Below are positions 52,076 through 60,302 of a stretch of 64,000 nucleotides of DNA, piece after piece. Source of the DNA: Acidobacteriota bacterium (lineage in GTDB: Bacteria; Acidobacteriota; Thermoanaerobaculia; Multivoradales; Multivoraceae); NCBI GenBank assembly GCA_003388555.1, contig QQVD01000068.1, positions 214,633-278,632 on the forward strand. Reading direction: 5' to 3'. The notes under the pieces were generated by a model, which was not told the DNA's origin, did not search any database, and saw only the letters and a list, made by a program, of their open reading frames with translations. The translations under genes were made by a program, and so were the position numbers. The stretch's first letter is position 1. Each line of letters begins with the position of its first letter.

Positions 52076-54237
52076 CCTCGCCTGGCGCAGTCGCCGCGAC
52101 GATCCCGGGCGACGACGGAGAAGGTGTCGCGGTCGTCATCCCCTGCCTCGACGAGGCGACCACGGTCGCCGGGGTGGTGCGTGACTTCCGCGCCGCTCTG
52201 CCGGCGGCGCGGATCGTGGTCTTCGACAACACCTCGGCCGACGCCACCGCCCAGCGAGCCGCTCAGGCCGGCGCCGAAGTCGCGTCGGTGACGCCGCGGG
52301 GCAAGGGCAACGTTCTCCGCGCGGCGCTGCGGCGCCTCGTCGACGAGGGCAGCTCGGTGGTGATCATGGTCGACGGCGACGCGACCTACGACGCCGCCGC
52401 CGCGCCACGCCTGGTGGCCGCGGTGCACGACGGCCACGACCTCGTACTGGCTCGGCGGGTGGGCAGCGGCGGCGGCCGCTACCGCCCGGGCCACCAGCTC
52501 GGCAACCGGCTGCTCCGGACGCTGCTGCGCCTCGGCTTCGGCCGCGCCCCGCGCGACCCGTTGACCGGCTACCGGGCGCTCTCCGCCGACTTCGCCCGCC
52601 GCTTTCCCTGCCGATCGAGCGGCTTCACCGTCGAAACCGAGATGGACGTCTTCGCCCTCGCCACCAGTGCCTCGTGGTGCGAGGTCGCCGCGCCCTACGC
52701 CTCCCGCCCACCGGGCTCGAGCAGCAAGCTGCGTACCCTGCGCGACGGCGTCGCAATCCTCGTGCGCGCCTTCGTCGATTCTGCGGCGGCCTTCGACCGC
52801 CACCCGACGGAGAGCTCCGCTCCGACGAGGCCGACCGCGGGAACGTTGCTGAGTGCGGCGGGGTGGGCGGCCGCCGCGACGGCGGTGGCCACGGTCGCCT
52901 TCCTGGCCGGCAATGCCTGGTGGCTCGGCCGCGATCCCGAGCCTCTCGCCGCAGCACTGCGCGAGGCCCTGCCCCCGACCTTCACCGTGGAGGGATCCGC
53001 CGCCGCGCCTGCCGCGTCGGCGACCGACCCCCGATCGCTGCGCGACGGCGCAGAGCCGTTCAACGACTGTCTGATCCCGATCATGGCCCTGGCCACCGAT
53101 GGCCCGCCGCTCGAACGGCTGATCTCCGCACAGCGCGTGTATCGCCGCGGCGAAGGACCGCAGCGGCCCTGCGACGCGCTCGAACAGCTGCTCTATCGAG
53201 GCGCGATCGACCCCGCTGACTACCTGGTCGTGCCCTACCACCAGTACTGGAACGGCCATCGGGTACCGCTCCGCGCGCTCGCTCCGCGGTTGGGAGTCGT
53301 AGGGCTGCAGCGCTCTGCCGTCACAGCGACCTGGGGGCTGCTCGCAGCGATCGCCCTGCTCGCCGCATCGCGCGCCCTGCGCGCCGGACCGCGACCGCTC
53401 GACGTGGCGCTCCTCGCCTTCGCCGTCGCCTTCGCCACCTGCGGCGACCTGACCCGCCGGGCAGCCAGTTTCACCACCGCCCCGTCGAACCTCCTGGTGC
53501 TCGCGCTGATGCTCGGCTGCGCTCTGTCGGCGGGCGGCCTGGCGGCCCTGCCGAGGCGCTCGAGGCTGCTGGTCCTGGCGGCTTTCGGGGCCCTGCTCGG
53601 TTACTTCGCTCTCTTCTTCGGCACCGTGTTGATCGGCCTGGTGGCGGTGCTCCTGCTGGCCGCCGCCTCACCCCTCCCGCCGGCGACGCCGTCCGGCCTG
53701 CGCTGGCGCCTCGTCGGCGAGGCCGCGATCGCCTGCGCCGTCGGCATCGTCGGCTCCCTGGCGCTGCACGCGGCGCTCGCCGCTGCCGTCTTCGACGGCG
53801 CCTTCGCCGCCATCCTCGACCAGCTCCACCACCGCATGACCGGCGATCCACGGACCACGATGGACCCGCTGCTCAACCCCCGCTACACCGGCGAGCACGT
53901 CAGCCTGAGGGCGCTGTTCGAGCGCCTCGACTCACAGCTCTGGCGCCTCGGCTTCGGCAGCCAGGCGGTCGGGCGCGTCGTCTCCGTTGCGGCTCTGACC
54001 GCGACGCCACTGATCGCCGTCTGGCGCCTGCTCCGCGGCGGCGACCCGGCCCGGTGGACGACGCTGCTGTGCTGCTGGATCGCTGTCCCGGCCTGGTACC
54101 TGACCTTCCTGGAGCACTCGATCACCCACGCCGGCGTGATGGTCCGGCTGCTCTTCCTCACCGCCGCCTCGGCGCTCACCGCGCTCGGCTGGTGGTGGCT
54201 CGACGGGAGCGTCGGCGCGCGGCGCGCGAAGGTCTGA
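52072..54237 (+). CDS. GT2 glycosyltransferase fused to polytopic membrane domain
   Basis: A 721-residue protein. The N-terminal 230 residues are a GT-A glycosyltransferase of the dolichyl-phosphate-mannose-synthase type: VVIPCLDEATTV (about 21-32), MVDGDATYD with Asp101 and Asp103, and GYRALSADFARRFP. The remaining 480 residues have about eight to ten hydrophobic helices interrupted by a soluble extracytoplasmic segment (about 300-400). The second part resembles the integral membrane regions of lipid-linked sugar transferases but is not recognisable by name. The TTG start overlaps the MDR stop. It probably builds a lipid-linked sugar and uses it in one protein. Confidence 0.72.
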   Translation: MTSPGAVAATIPGDDGEGVAVVIPCLDEATTVAGVVRDFRAALPAARIVVFDNTSADATAQRAAQAGAEVASVTPRGKGNVLRAALRRLVDEGSSVVIMVDGDATYDAAAAPRLVAAVHDGHDLVLARRVGSGGGRYRPGHQLGNRLLRTLLRLGFGRAPRDPLTGYRALSADFARRFPCRSSGFTVETEMDVFALATSASWCEVAAPYASRPPGSSSKLRTLRDGVAILVRAFVDSAAAFDRHPTESSAPTRPTAGTLLSAAGWAAAATAVATVAFLAGNAWWLGRDPEPLAAALREALPPTFTVEGSAAAPAASATDPRSLRDGAEPFNDCLIPIMALATDGPPLERLISAQRVYRRGEGPQRPCDALEQLLYRGAIDPADYLVVPYHQYWNGHRVPLRALAPRLGVVGLQRSAVTATWGLLAAIALLAASRALRAGPRPLDVALLAFAVAFATCGDLTRRAASFTTAPSNLLVLALMLGCALSAGGLAALPRRSRLLVLAAFGALLGYFALFFGTVLIGLVAVLLLAAASPLPPATPSGLRWRLVGEAAIACAVGIVGSLALHAALAAAVFDGAFAAILDQLHHRMTGDPRTTMDPLLNPRYTGEHVSLRALFERLDSQLWRLGFGSQAVGRVVSVAALTATPLIAVWRLLRGGDPARWTTLLCCWIAVPAWYLTFLEHSITHAGVMVRLLFLTAASALTALGWWWLDGSVGARRAKV

Positions 54238-54258
54238 GCGCGGACTCGCGAGGCGGGC

Positions 54259-55293
54259 TCAGAGCACCCGACGCAGCACGTCGAGCGAGACGTTGCCACC
54301 GCACAGCACCACCACCGCGGGGCCGGCCGGCCTGCCCCGGGCCGCCACATCGGCGCGCAGTCCCGCGACGGCCGCCGCCGCGGCACCCTCGACCAGAGTG
54401 TGGTGCTCGGCGATGACGTCGCGCAACGCCGCGGCGATCGCGTCCTCCTCCACCTCGATCCCGCGGGTGACGGTGCGCCGACAGAGCTCGAAGGTCACGG
54501 CGCCGCTCTCCACCCCGCCGGCGGTGCCGTCGGAGAGGGTGGGCGCCGACTCGAGCTCGAGGATCGCGCCAGCAGCCAGCGAGCGCAGCATCACCGCCGA
54601 GGCCGCCGGCGAGCAGGCCACCAGCTCGACCTCGGAGCCACGCCTCCTGGCGTGCTCGGCGAGCACCGCGCCGACGCCGCCACACAGGCCGCCGCCACCC
54701 AGCGCCAGGTAGACGGTGCCCACCTCGGGCAGCTGCTCGACCAGCTCCACCGCCAGCGTGCCCTGCCCCGCGACCACCTCCAGGTCGTTGTAGGGCGAGA
54801 CGTAGACCGCGCCGCTCTCGTCGGCGGCTCGTCGCGCCGCGACCTCGGCCTCGACGCAGTCGTCGCCCGACACGACGACCTCGGCGCCGGCCCGCCGGAT
54901 CGCCTCCAGCTTCCGCGGCTCGGCCGTGCTCGGAGCGTGGATCGTGACCGCCGAGCCGCCCTGCCGGCCGGCTGTCGCCAGAGCCAGGCCGTGGTTGCCG
55001 GTCGAAGCCCCGACCAGACGCTCGCCACCTCCCTGCAGCCCGATCAGGATCGCCTTGTTGGTGGCGCCGCGCAGCTTGAACGAACCGGTCAGCTGGTGGT
55101 TCTCGAGCTTGAAGTAGACCTCGCAGCCGACCTCCTCGCTGAGCCAGGCCGAGCGCTCGATCGGCGTGCGGCGGATGCGGTCGGCGATGCGAGGCAGCGC
55201 CCGCCAGGCGGCGCGAGCCAGCGAGGCGAGCGACGGAGCCCCGCCGCCAGCTCCGGACCGGGCACCGTTCCGCGACGAGGAATTCGACGGCAT
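54259..55293 (-). CDS. threonine/serine dehydratase-like PLP enzyme
   Basis: A 344-residue fold-type II PLP enzyme. The PLP lysine is Lys73 in TGSFKLRGATN, and the phosphate-binding loop is GGGGL (199-203). Flanking blocks FKLENHQLTG, GASTGNHGLALA and HHTLVEGAAAAAVAGL are those of threonine dehydratase/serine racemase. It lacks the C-terminal regulatory (ACT-like) domain of biosynthetic IlvA, so a catabolic or racemase role is likely. The ATG at 55293 is preceded by AAGG at 8-nt spacing; the frame is open farther upstream with no family sequence. Confidence 0.87.
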   Translation of the reverse strand: MPSNSSSRNGARSGAGGGAPSLASLARAAWRALPRIADRIRRTPIERSAWLSEEVGCEVYFKLENHQLTGSFKLRGATNKAILIGLQGGGERLVGASTGNHGLALATAGRQGGSAVTIHAPSTAEPRKLEAIRRAGAEVVVSGDDCVEAEVAARRAADESGAVYVSPYNDLEVVAGQGTLAVELVEQLPEVGTVYLALGGGGLCGGVGAVLAEHARRRGSEVELVACSPAASAVMLRSLAAGAILELESAPTLSDGTAGGVESGAVTFELCRRTVTRGIEVEEDAIAAALRDVIAEHHTLVEGAAAAAVAGLRADVAARGRPAGPAVVVLCGGNVSLDVLRRVL

Positions 55294-55567
55294 CGGAAAG
55301 GCCTTCAGGTGTGAGATGGCAGGAGGCAGAGTAGCGGAGAGTGCGCCGCCGAGCCAATGCCGGAAACAGCTCCGCCCCGTGCGGCGTCTGTCAGGCCACA
55401 CCGGCGCGCTCGCACCGACGCGCTCGCCAAGGTGGGTGCAACCTCGGACCGAGTTCCCCGTCTCCTCTCGTCGTACCTCCCGAGAGCGGCGCGAGCGGCA
55501 GCAGACTCCGAGTCCTCCCCGACCGACCTCCGTAGCCACCGCTCCGCAGCCACAGCCCCGAGGCCCC

Positions 55568-56245
55568 GTGCACGCCGACGACGAATCAGCTCGCGCACCG
55601 TCGCCGCAGAGCCTCGAGGCCCCCGGCGCCAGCAGCGAAGGGTCCACGCCAGCGACCGGGCGAGCGGAGCCGGGCGACGTCGCCTCGTTCGCCGAGCTGC
55701 TCGAGCCGTTCGGGATCCAGGCGCCGGCGCACGAAGTCATTCGACGCGAGCAGATGCCCGCGGCGGCGGCGCGACTGCTGGCGCACCGCCGTCACATGAC
55801 GGTGACACTGGAGCGCCGACTGGAGAGCGCCCTGCGCCTCGCTGTGGTCGAGAGTCGCCACCGCGAGCCTCACTACTCGCGGCGCATCCGTCTGCATGCG
55901 GCGCGCACCGACGAGCTGGCGCTCTTCGGCGTCATGCGCTTCGACTTCCGCGCCTGCTCGAGCGAGACCAGAGCCGAGATCCTCGCCGGGGGAACACCGC
56001 TCGGACGCATCCTGATCGCCTCGGGAGCGCTGCGCACGGTGCACCTGCACCGCCTCATCCGCCTGCCGAGCGGCTCCGCGCTGCGCCAGTGGTACGGCGC
56101 CAACGACCCCGAAGCGACCTGGCGGGTGCCCGGAGATCTCGACGCTCGACCGCTGTGGGGACGCCTGGCGTCGATCCACTGCGACGACCGGCCGGCCGTC
56201 GATCTGGTCGAGATCCTGGCGCCCCATCTGGCCCAGGCAACCTGA
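55568..56245 (+). CDS. chorismate-lyase-like (UbiC/DUF98-like) protein
   Basis: A 225-residue protein starting at GTG (55568) with GAGG a few nt upstream. Residues 30-225 resemble the chorismate pyruvate-lyase fold: a first helix region LEPFGIQAP, a middle beta sheet with HYSRRIRLHAARTDELALFGVMRF, and TPLGRILIASGALRTVHLHRL near 155-175, comparable to the product-binding R...LG..L pattern of UbiC. The proposed relationship is from pattern only. The family may release 4-hydroxybenzoate or bind a related ligand. No quinone-biosynthesis neighbour is in the window. It could instead be an unrelated alpha/beta protein. Confidence 0.5.
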   Translation: MHADDESARAPSPQSLEAPGASSEGSTPATGRAEPGDVASFAELLEPFGIQAPAHEVIRREQMPAAAARLLAHRRHMTVTLERRLESALRLAVVESRHREPHYSRRIRLHAARTDELALFGVMRFDFRACSSETRAEILAGGTPLGRILIASGALRTVHLHRLIRLPSGSALRQWYGANDPEATWRVPGDLDARPLWGRLASIHCDDRPAVDLVEILAPHLAQAT

Positions 56246-56326
56246 TCGCCTCGGCTCGACGCATCGGCCCCGCCGAGCGGAGACGCGCGCCACCGAGCCG
56301 AAACGCGCGCCCCGCCCGAGCCAGGG

Positions 56327-57472
56327 CTACCCGTCGAGGGCTGCCGCGAGAGGCTGCTCGAGCACCTCACGGCGCCATCCGCCGAGCTCGTCGCGCCACG
56401 GCTGCCCGGCGCGCACCGAGTCGGCCAGGCGGTCGATCTCGCGCCGGGTGAGCAGGAAGTCGACCGGCAGGTCGAGGCGCCCGCCGCACTCCTCCAGCAC
56501 CGCGCGCGCGCGGTCGACCAGCCGACGATGGGTCGAGCTGCGGCGGCCGGAGACGCTGGCTGGCGGCTCGAGATCGGCCTCCGACGCGATGCCCTCCTCG
56601 ACCGCCTCGACCAGGGCACTGCCGTAGCGCTTGCGGTCGGCCGCCTGCAGCGACGAGACCGAACGCAGGCGCGCCGCGGTCCGCGGCCGCTTGCGGGCGA
56701 TCTCGAGCAGGACGTCGTCGCCGAGCACGAAGCGACGAGGAAGATCGCGGCGGCGGGCCTGGTGCTCGCGCCAGAGATTCAGGCTCCAGAGCACGCGCAG
56801 CTCCTCGAGCTTCATCGACGGGCGCGCCAGGCGCTCGTACTGCAGCTCGGGACGCTGGCGCTGGACCGCCTGCTCGCGCTGACGGTCCATCTCCTCTTCC
56901 AGCCACGACCAGCGCCCCATGTCGACCAGTTTGCGCCCGACGTGCTCGGCGATCTCGAGCAGGTACACCACGTCGAGAGCCGCGTAGAGGCGCTGCGAGT
57001 CGGTCAGAGGACGACGCAGCCAGTTGGATCGCTGCTCGCCCTTCGGTAGGTCGACGCCGACCACCTCCGCCACCAGTTTCTGGTATCCCATGGTGCCGCC
57101 CAGACCCGCCAGCGTCGCCGCCACCTGGGTGTCGAAGAGGGGATCGGGCAGCACATCGGCGAGATGCTGGAAGACCTCGAGATCCTCGCTCGGCGAGTGC
57201 AGGATCTTGACCGGCTCGGAAGCCGTGATCAGCTCGATCCACGGCTCCCAGCGCTCCAGCCGCACCGCGTCGAGCAGCACCACGCGGTCGGCCCAAGAAA
57301 CCTGGACGAGCCCGAGACGGGGATAGAAGGTGCGCGTGCGCACGAACTCGGTGTCGAGACCGATCGCCGGTTCGTGCCGCAGCTGCTCGCAAAGCGCGGC
57401 GAGGTCCTCGTCGCGGTCGACCAGGCGCGCGTCGACCTGCCTCGGAGCGGATCGGAGTCGGTCGGTGCTCAG
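56327..57472 (-). CDS. rnd: ribonuclease D (DEDDy exonuclease, HRDC)
   Basis: 3'-5' exoribonuclease that trims tRNA precursors. The DEDDy motifs are Exo I IGLDTEFVR (Asp40, Glu42), Exo II ILHSPSEDLEVFQ (Asp97) and Exo III YAALD (Tyr163, Asp167). An HRDC-like region with KLEELRVLWSLNLWREHQARRRD and DLPRRFVLGDDVLLEIARKRP follows. No ATG/GTG/TTG start is close; a CTG (57470-57472) preceded by GGGAG at 7-nt spacing gives 381 residues, equal to the E. coli length class. The next canonical start (a GTG about 330 bp upstream) would add over 100 residues of low-complexity sequence. Confidence 0.88.
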   Translation of the reverse strand: MSTDRLRSAPRQVDARLVDRDEDLAALCEQLRHEPAIGLDTEFVRTRTFYPRLGLVQVSWADRVVLLDAVRLERWEPWIELITASEPVKILHSPSEDLEVFQHLADVLPDPLFDTQVAATLAGLGGTMGYQKLVAEVVGVDLPKGEQRSNWLRRPLTDSQRLYAALDVVYLLEIAEHVGRKLVDMGRWSWLEEEMDRQREQAVQRQRPELQYERLARPSMKLEELRVLWSLNLWREHQARRRDLPRRFVLGDDVLLEIARKRPRTAARLRSVSSLQAADRKRYGSALVEAVEEGIASEADLEPPASVSGRRSSTHRRLVDRARAVLEECGGRLDLPVDFLLTRREIDRLADSVRAGQPWRDELGGWRREVLEQPLAAALDG

Positions 57473-57900
57473 CGCGGAGCTCCCGTGGGGCTGGCGGCGT
57501 GCATCATGCGTCGGATGGTGGGAATCGGGGTGGGAATCGGGGTGGGAATCGGGACTGACCTGGGCATCGGGACTTCGGTCTCGCGAGGTGCGGCGACCGC
57601 GGCGCGGCGGAACCGCAGGGCCTCGGCGCTTCGGACACGGTGGCGCGAGCTGTCCGTCGGCGACGGGGTCGCAGGCGATCCCGGGTCGTCGCGGCCGGTC
57701 GGCCGCGGTCCGCCGGGAGATGGGTGCGGCGGGACTGATGCCGCCGCGTTCGCCTTCGGACCGGCGCCAGGGATCGGAGCGCCACACGGACGCGGCGTGT
57801 TGCCGCGAATCGGTCGCCGGCCGGGGGCGCATCGTACAATACGCCGCCCACGATCCCGCGACGCCACAGGCATGGCCGTTGCGGCCCTGCCCCACTCATC
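57473..57900. other. 428-bp intergenic region between divergent rnd and nucleotidyltransferase genes
   Basis: Contains a 12-bp triple repeat (57518-57553), a TACAAT hexamer at 57835-57840 that may be the -10 of the nucleotidyltransferase gene, and otherwise GC-rich sequence. If RNase D starts at a canonical codon instead, part of this would be coding on the minus strand. Confidence 0.5.
57518..57553. repeat. three perfect 12-bp tandem copies upstream of rnd
   Basis: GTGGGAATCGGG at 57518-57529, 57530-57541 and 57542-57553, followed by a degenerate partial copy. On the minus strand it reads CCCGATTCCCAC. Confidence 0.92.
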
Positions 57901-58857
57901 TTGACCGTCGCCAACCCGCATCCCCCGCTACCGCTCGTGGTGCTCGGAGGCAGCGATCGCGCACCGGCGCGGTTGCCTCCCAGCGGCCGCTCCAGCCGGC
58001 CGCTCACCGGTTGCAAGGGCGTCGACCTCGAGATCTCCGGCCGCCCCCTGATCCGCGAGATCGTCGACCGCCTGCGGGCCACCGGCCGCTTCGCCGAAGT
58101 GTTCATCGCAGGCCCGGCACACGCCTACCGCGACGTCGTCCCCGGCGCCGCCCTGGTCGACACCGACGCCGACTTCGGTACCAACATCCGCGCCGCCGTC
58201 GAGGCGGTGCGGGCCCGCCACGAGGAGGGGCCGATCGCCTTCTCGACCTGCGACATCCTGCCCACGGCCAGCGACCTCGAGAAGAGCCTGCAGGACTTCG
58301 ACCGCGAGCCTGACGCCGACATCTGGTTCCCGATCGTCGAAGCGCCGGAAGACTCGAAGGCGCTCGGCGCCTCCTCGTGGAAGCCCCGCTACCTGCTCAA
58401 CGACGGCGGCAGAACGGTCGCCGTTCTGCCTGGGCACCTGGCGGTGGTCGACCCCGACGCGGTGCGCCTGCGCTTCATGTACCGGCTGCTGCGCACCGCC
58501 TACCAGACCCGCAACCGCTCGATCGGCACGAGGCGCAGCGCCCTGCTACGCCGGATGCTCGCCGACATCCTCTTTCACGACGTGCTGCACCTCTTCCGCC
58601 TGCGCCTGCCGACGCTCACCTGGGATACTGTCATCGCCGGACTGCGGGGGACACGACGTCTGCGCGACCAGACGCTGACGCGGGAGGAGCTGCAGCGCAC
58701 TCTGCGCAAGCTCTTCGTGAAGCGATCCCACCGGCGACGCTTCCCGGAGCGTCGGGTGCGGATCCCGATCCTCCACGCACTCTCCCTGGCGCGCGACATC
58801 GACACCCTCGAAGAGGCGGAGTCGATCGGCGTCACCGCCGCCCCCAGCTCGTCATGA
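57901..58857 (+). CDS. nucleotidyltransferase-like protein (GT-A NTP transferase)
   Basis: A 318-residue protein. The N-terminus (PLVVLGGSDRAPARLPP, CKGVDLEISGRPLIREIVDRL) follows the layout of NTP-transferase (MobA/IspD-like) folds, with FSTCDILPTASDL as the metal-binding region. The GG in VVLGG stands where these enzymes have a glycine-rich loop. It is not one of the well-known subfamilies. The TTG at 57901 has no clear ribosome-binding site; GTG at 57937 is an alternative. Its stop overlaps the sulfatase ATG (ATGA), so the two genes are an operon. Confidence 0.7.
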   Translation: MTVANPHPPLPLVVLGGSDRAPARLPPSGRSSRPLTGCKGVDLEISGRPLIREIVDRLRATGRFAEVFIAGPAHAYRDVVPGAALVDTDADFGTNIRAAVEAVRARHEEGPIAFSTCDILPTASDLEKSLQDFDREPDADIWFPIVEAPEDSKALGASSWKPRYLLNDGGRTVAVLPGHLAVVDPDAVRLRFMYRLLRTAYQTRNRSIGTRRSALLRRMLADILFHDVLHLFRLRLPTLTWDTVIAGLRGTRRLRDQTLTREELQRTLRKLFVKRSHRRRFPERRVRIPILHALSLARDIDTLEEAESIGVTAAPSSS

Positions 58858-60302
58858 GATCCACCGACACCGAAACCGACACCGATTCGATGCCGTTCCC
58901 TCCGACGTCTCGCTCGACACCGACCGGCGTCGCGTCACCGACGCGTCGCCTCGCCACCTCCTGCATCCTCTCCGGGCTGCTGCTGGGGCTCCTCCCCGCC
59001 GCGACTGGAGCCCAGCAGTCGTCCGCCGCGCCGCCCGGCCCGGAGTCGCCGCGCCCTCACGTGCTGCTGCTGACCGTCGACACCCTGCGCGCCGACCACC
59101 TCTCGATCTACGGCTCGAAGCAGCCGCGCACGCCGCACATCGACGCGCTGGCCCGTCGCGGCCTGCTCTTCGAGGACGCACTGACGACGATCGGCAAGAC
59201 CGGTCCCGCCTTCGCCTCCGCCTTCTCCTCGCTGCACCCGCCGACACACGGCGCGCGTCGCAACGGCGTGCCGGTGCGCGACGACGTGCCCCTGCTCGCC
59301 GAGATCCTGGCGCAGAACGGCTACCGCACGGCGGCGTTCATCTCGAACTGGACGCTACGCGACCATCTGTCGGGTCTGGCCCGAGGCTTCGACGTCTGGG
59401 ACGAGGATTTCAGCAAGCGACGTTACGGCGTCGGCCCCAGCGAGCGTCGCGCCGACAGCGTCATCGCCGCCACGGTGAAGTGGACCAAGAAGGCAGCCGC
59501 CAGCCCCGGGCCGCTACTGATCTGGGCCCACTTCAGCGAGCCGCACACTCCCTACGACGAGCACGACGGCTTCCGTTTCCGGGTCGAGCCGGGCGAGAGG
59601 CGCACGCCACAGGTCGCCAAGCGGCTGCGCTACGCCAGCGAAGTGGCCTACACCGACGCCAAGATCGGCGAGCTGCTGCGGCGCCTCGAATCGCATATCG
59701 ACCTGGATCGCACGCTGATCCTCTTCTTCGCCGATCACGGCGAGAGCATCGGCGAGCACGACTACTGGGGTCACGGTCGCAACGTGCACTGGCCGAACCT
59801 CGACATCCCGCTGGCCATCGTCGGTCCCGGTGTGCCGCAGCAGCGCCGCAGCACCATGCCGGCCTCGATCATCGACGTGCTGCCGACCGTGCTCGGAGCC
59901 CTCCGGATCCCAGCGCCCGAGGCGATCGAGGGCCTCGACCTGCTGCAGCACTGGCAGACGCCCGACGACGCCAGGCAACGATTCGCCGTCGCAGACCGGA
60001 GCACCGCGCTGTTCGAGAAGGCGAAGGAGGAGTACGCAGACCCCCTGCAGATCGCGATGCAGACGCGCTCGGTGAAGACGATCTTCGACTTCGACATGCG
60101 GCAGACCCGCTACTACGATCTGCGGCGGGATCCGCTCGAGCTCGAGAGCGACATCAACCCTCCGCTGGAGCTCAAACCGCCCCTGCGCAGGCGCCTGGCC
60201 AACTGGTACCGAGGCCTCCCCAAGCACGACGCCGACGAAGGTCCGCTCTCGGAAGAAGACCGCAAGCAGCTCGAGAGCCTCGGCTACACGGGCGGGCGTT
60301 GA
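58854..60302 (+). CDS. sulfatase-like hydrolase (alkaline phosphatase superfamily)
   Basis: A 482-residue exported protein (signal core about 36-52, ending ATGAQQ). Metal and active-site blocks are VLLLTVDTLRADHLSIYG (Asp76), HIDALARRGLLFEDALTTIGKTGP, and FFADHGESIGEHDYWGHG. At the nucleophile position the C/S-x-P-x-R motif of formylglycine sulfatases is absent; a Thr (Thr116 in GKTGP) may take the role, as in phosphoethanolamine/phosphoglycerol transferases. It could therefore be a phosphotransferase or phosphodiesterase. The ATG overlaps the previous stop, and the stop overlaps rarD. Confidence 0.82.
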   Translation: MRSTDTETDTDSMPFPPTSRSTPTGVASPTRRLATSCILSGLLLGLLPAATGAQQSSAAPPGPESPRPHVLLLTVDTLRADHLSIYGSKQPRTPHIDALARRGLLFEDALTTIGKTGPAFASAFSSLHPPTHGARRNGVPVRDDVPLLAEILAQNGYRTAAFISNWTLRDHLSGLARGFDVWDEDFSKRRYGVGPSERRADSVIAATVKWTKKAAASPGPLLIWAHFSEPHTPYDEHDGFRFRVEPGERRTPQVAKRLRYASEVAYTDAKIGELLRRLESHIDLDRTLILFFADHGESIGEHDYWGHGRNVHWPNLDIPLAIVGPGVPQQRRSTMPASIIDVLPTVLGALRIPAPEAIEGLDLLQHWQTPDDARQRFAVADRSTALFEKAKEEYADPLQIAMQTRSVKTIFDFDMRQTRYYDLRRDPLELESDINPPLELKPPLRRRLANWYRGLPKHDADEGPLSEEDRKQLESLGYTGGR

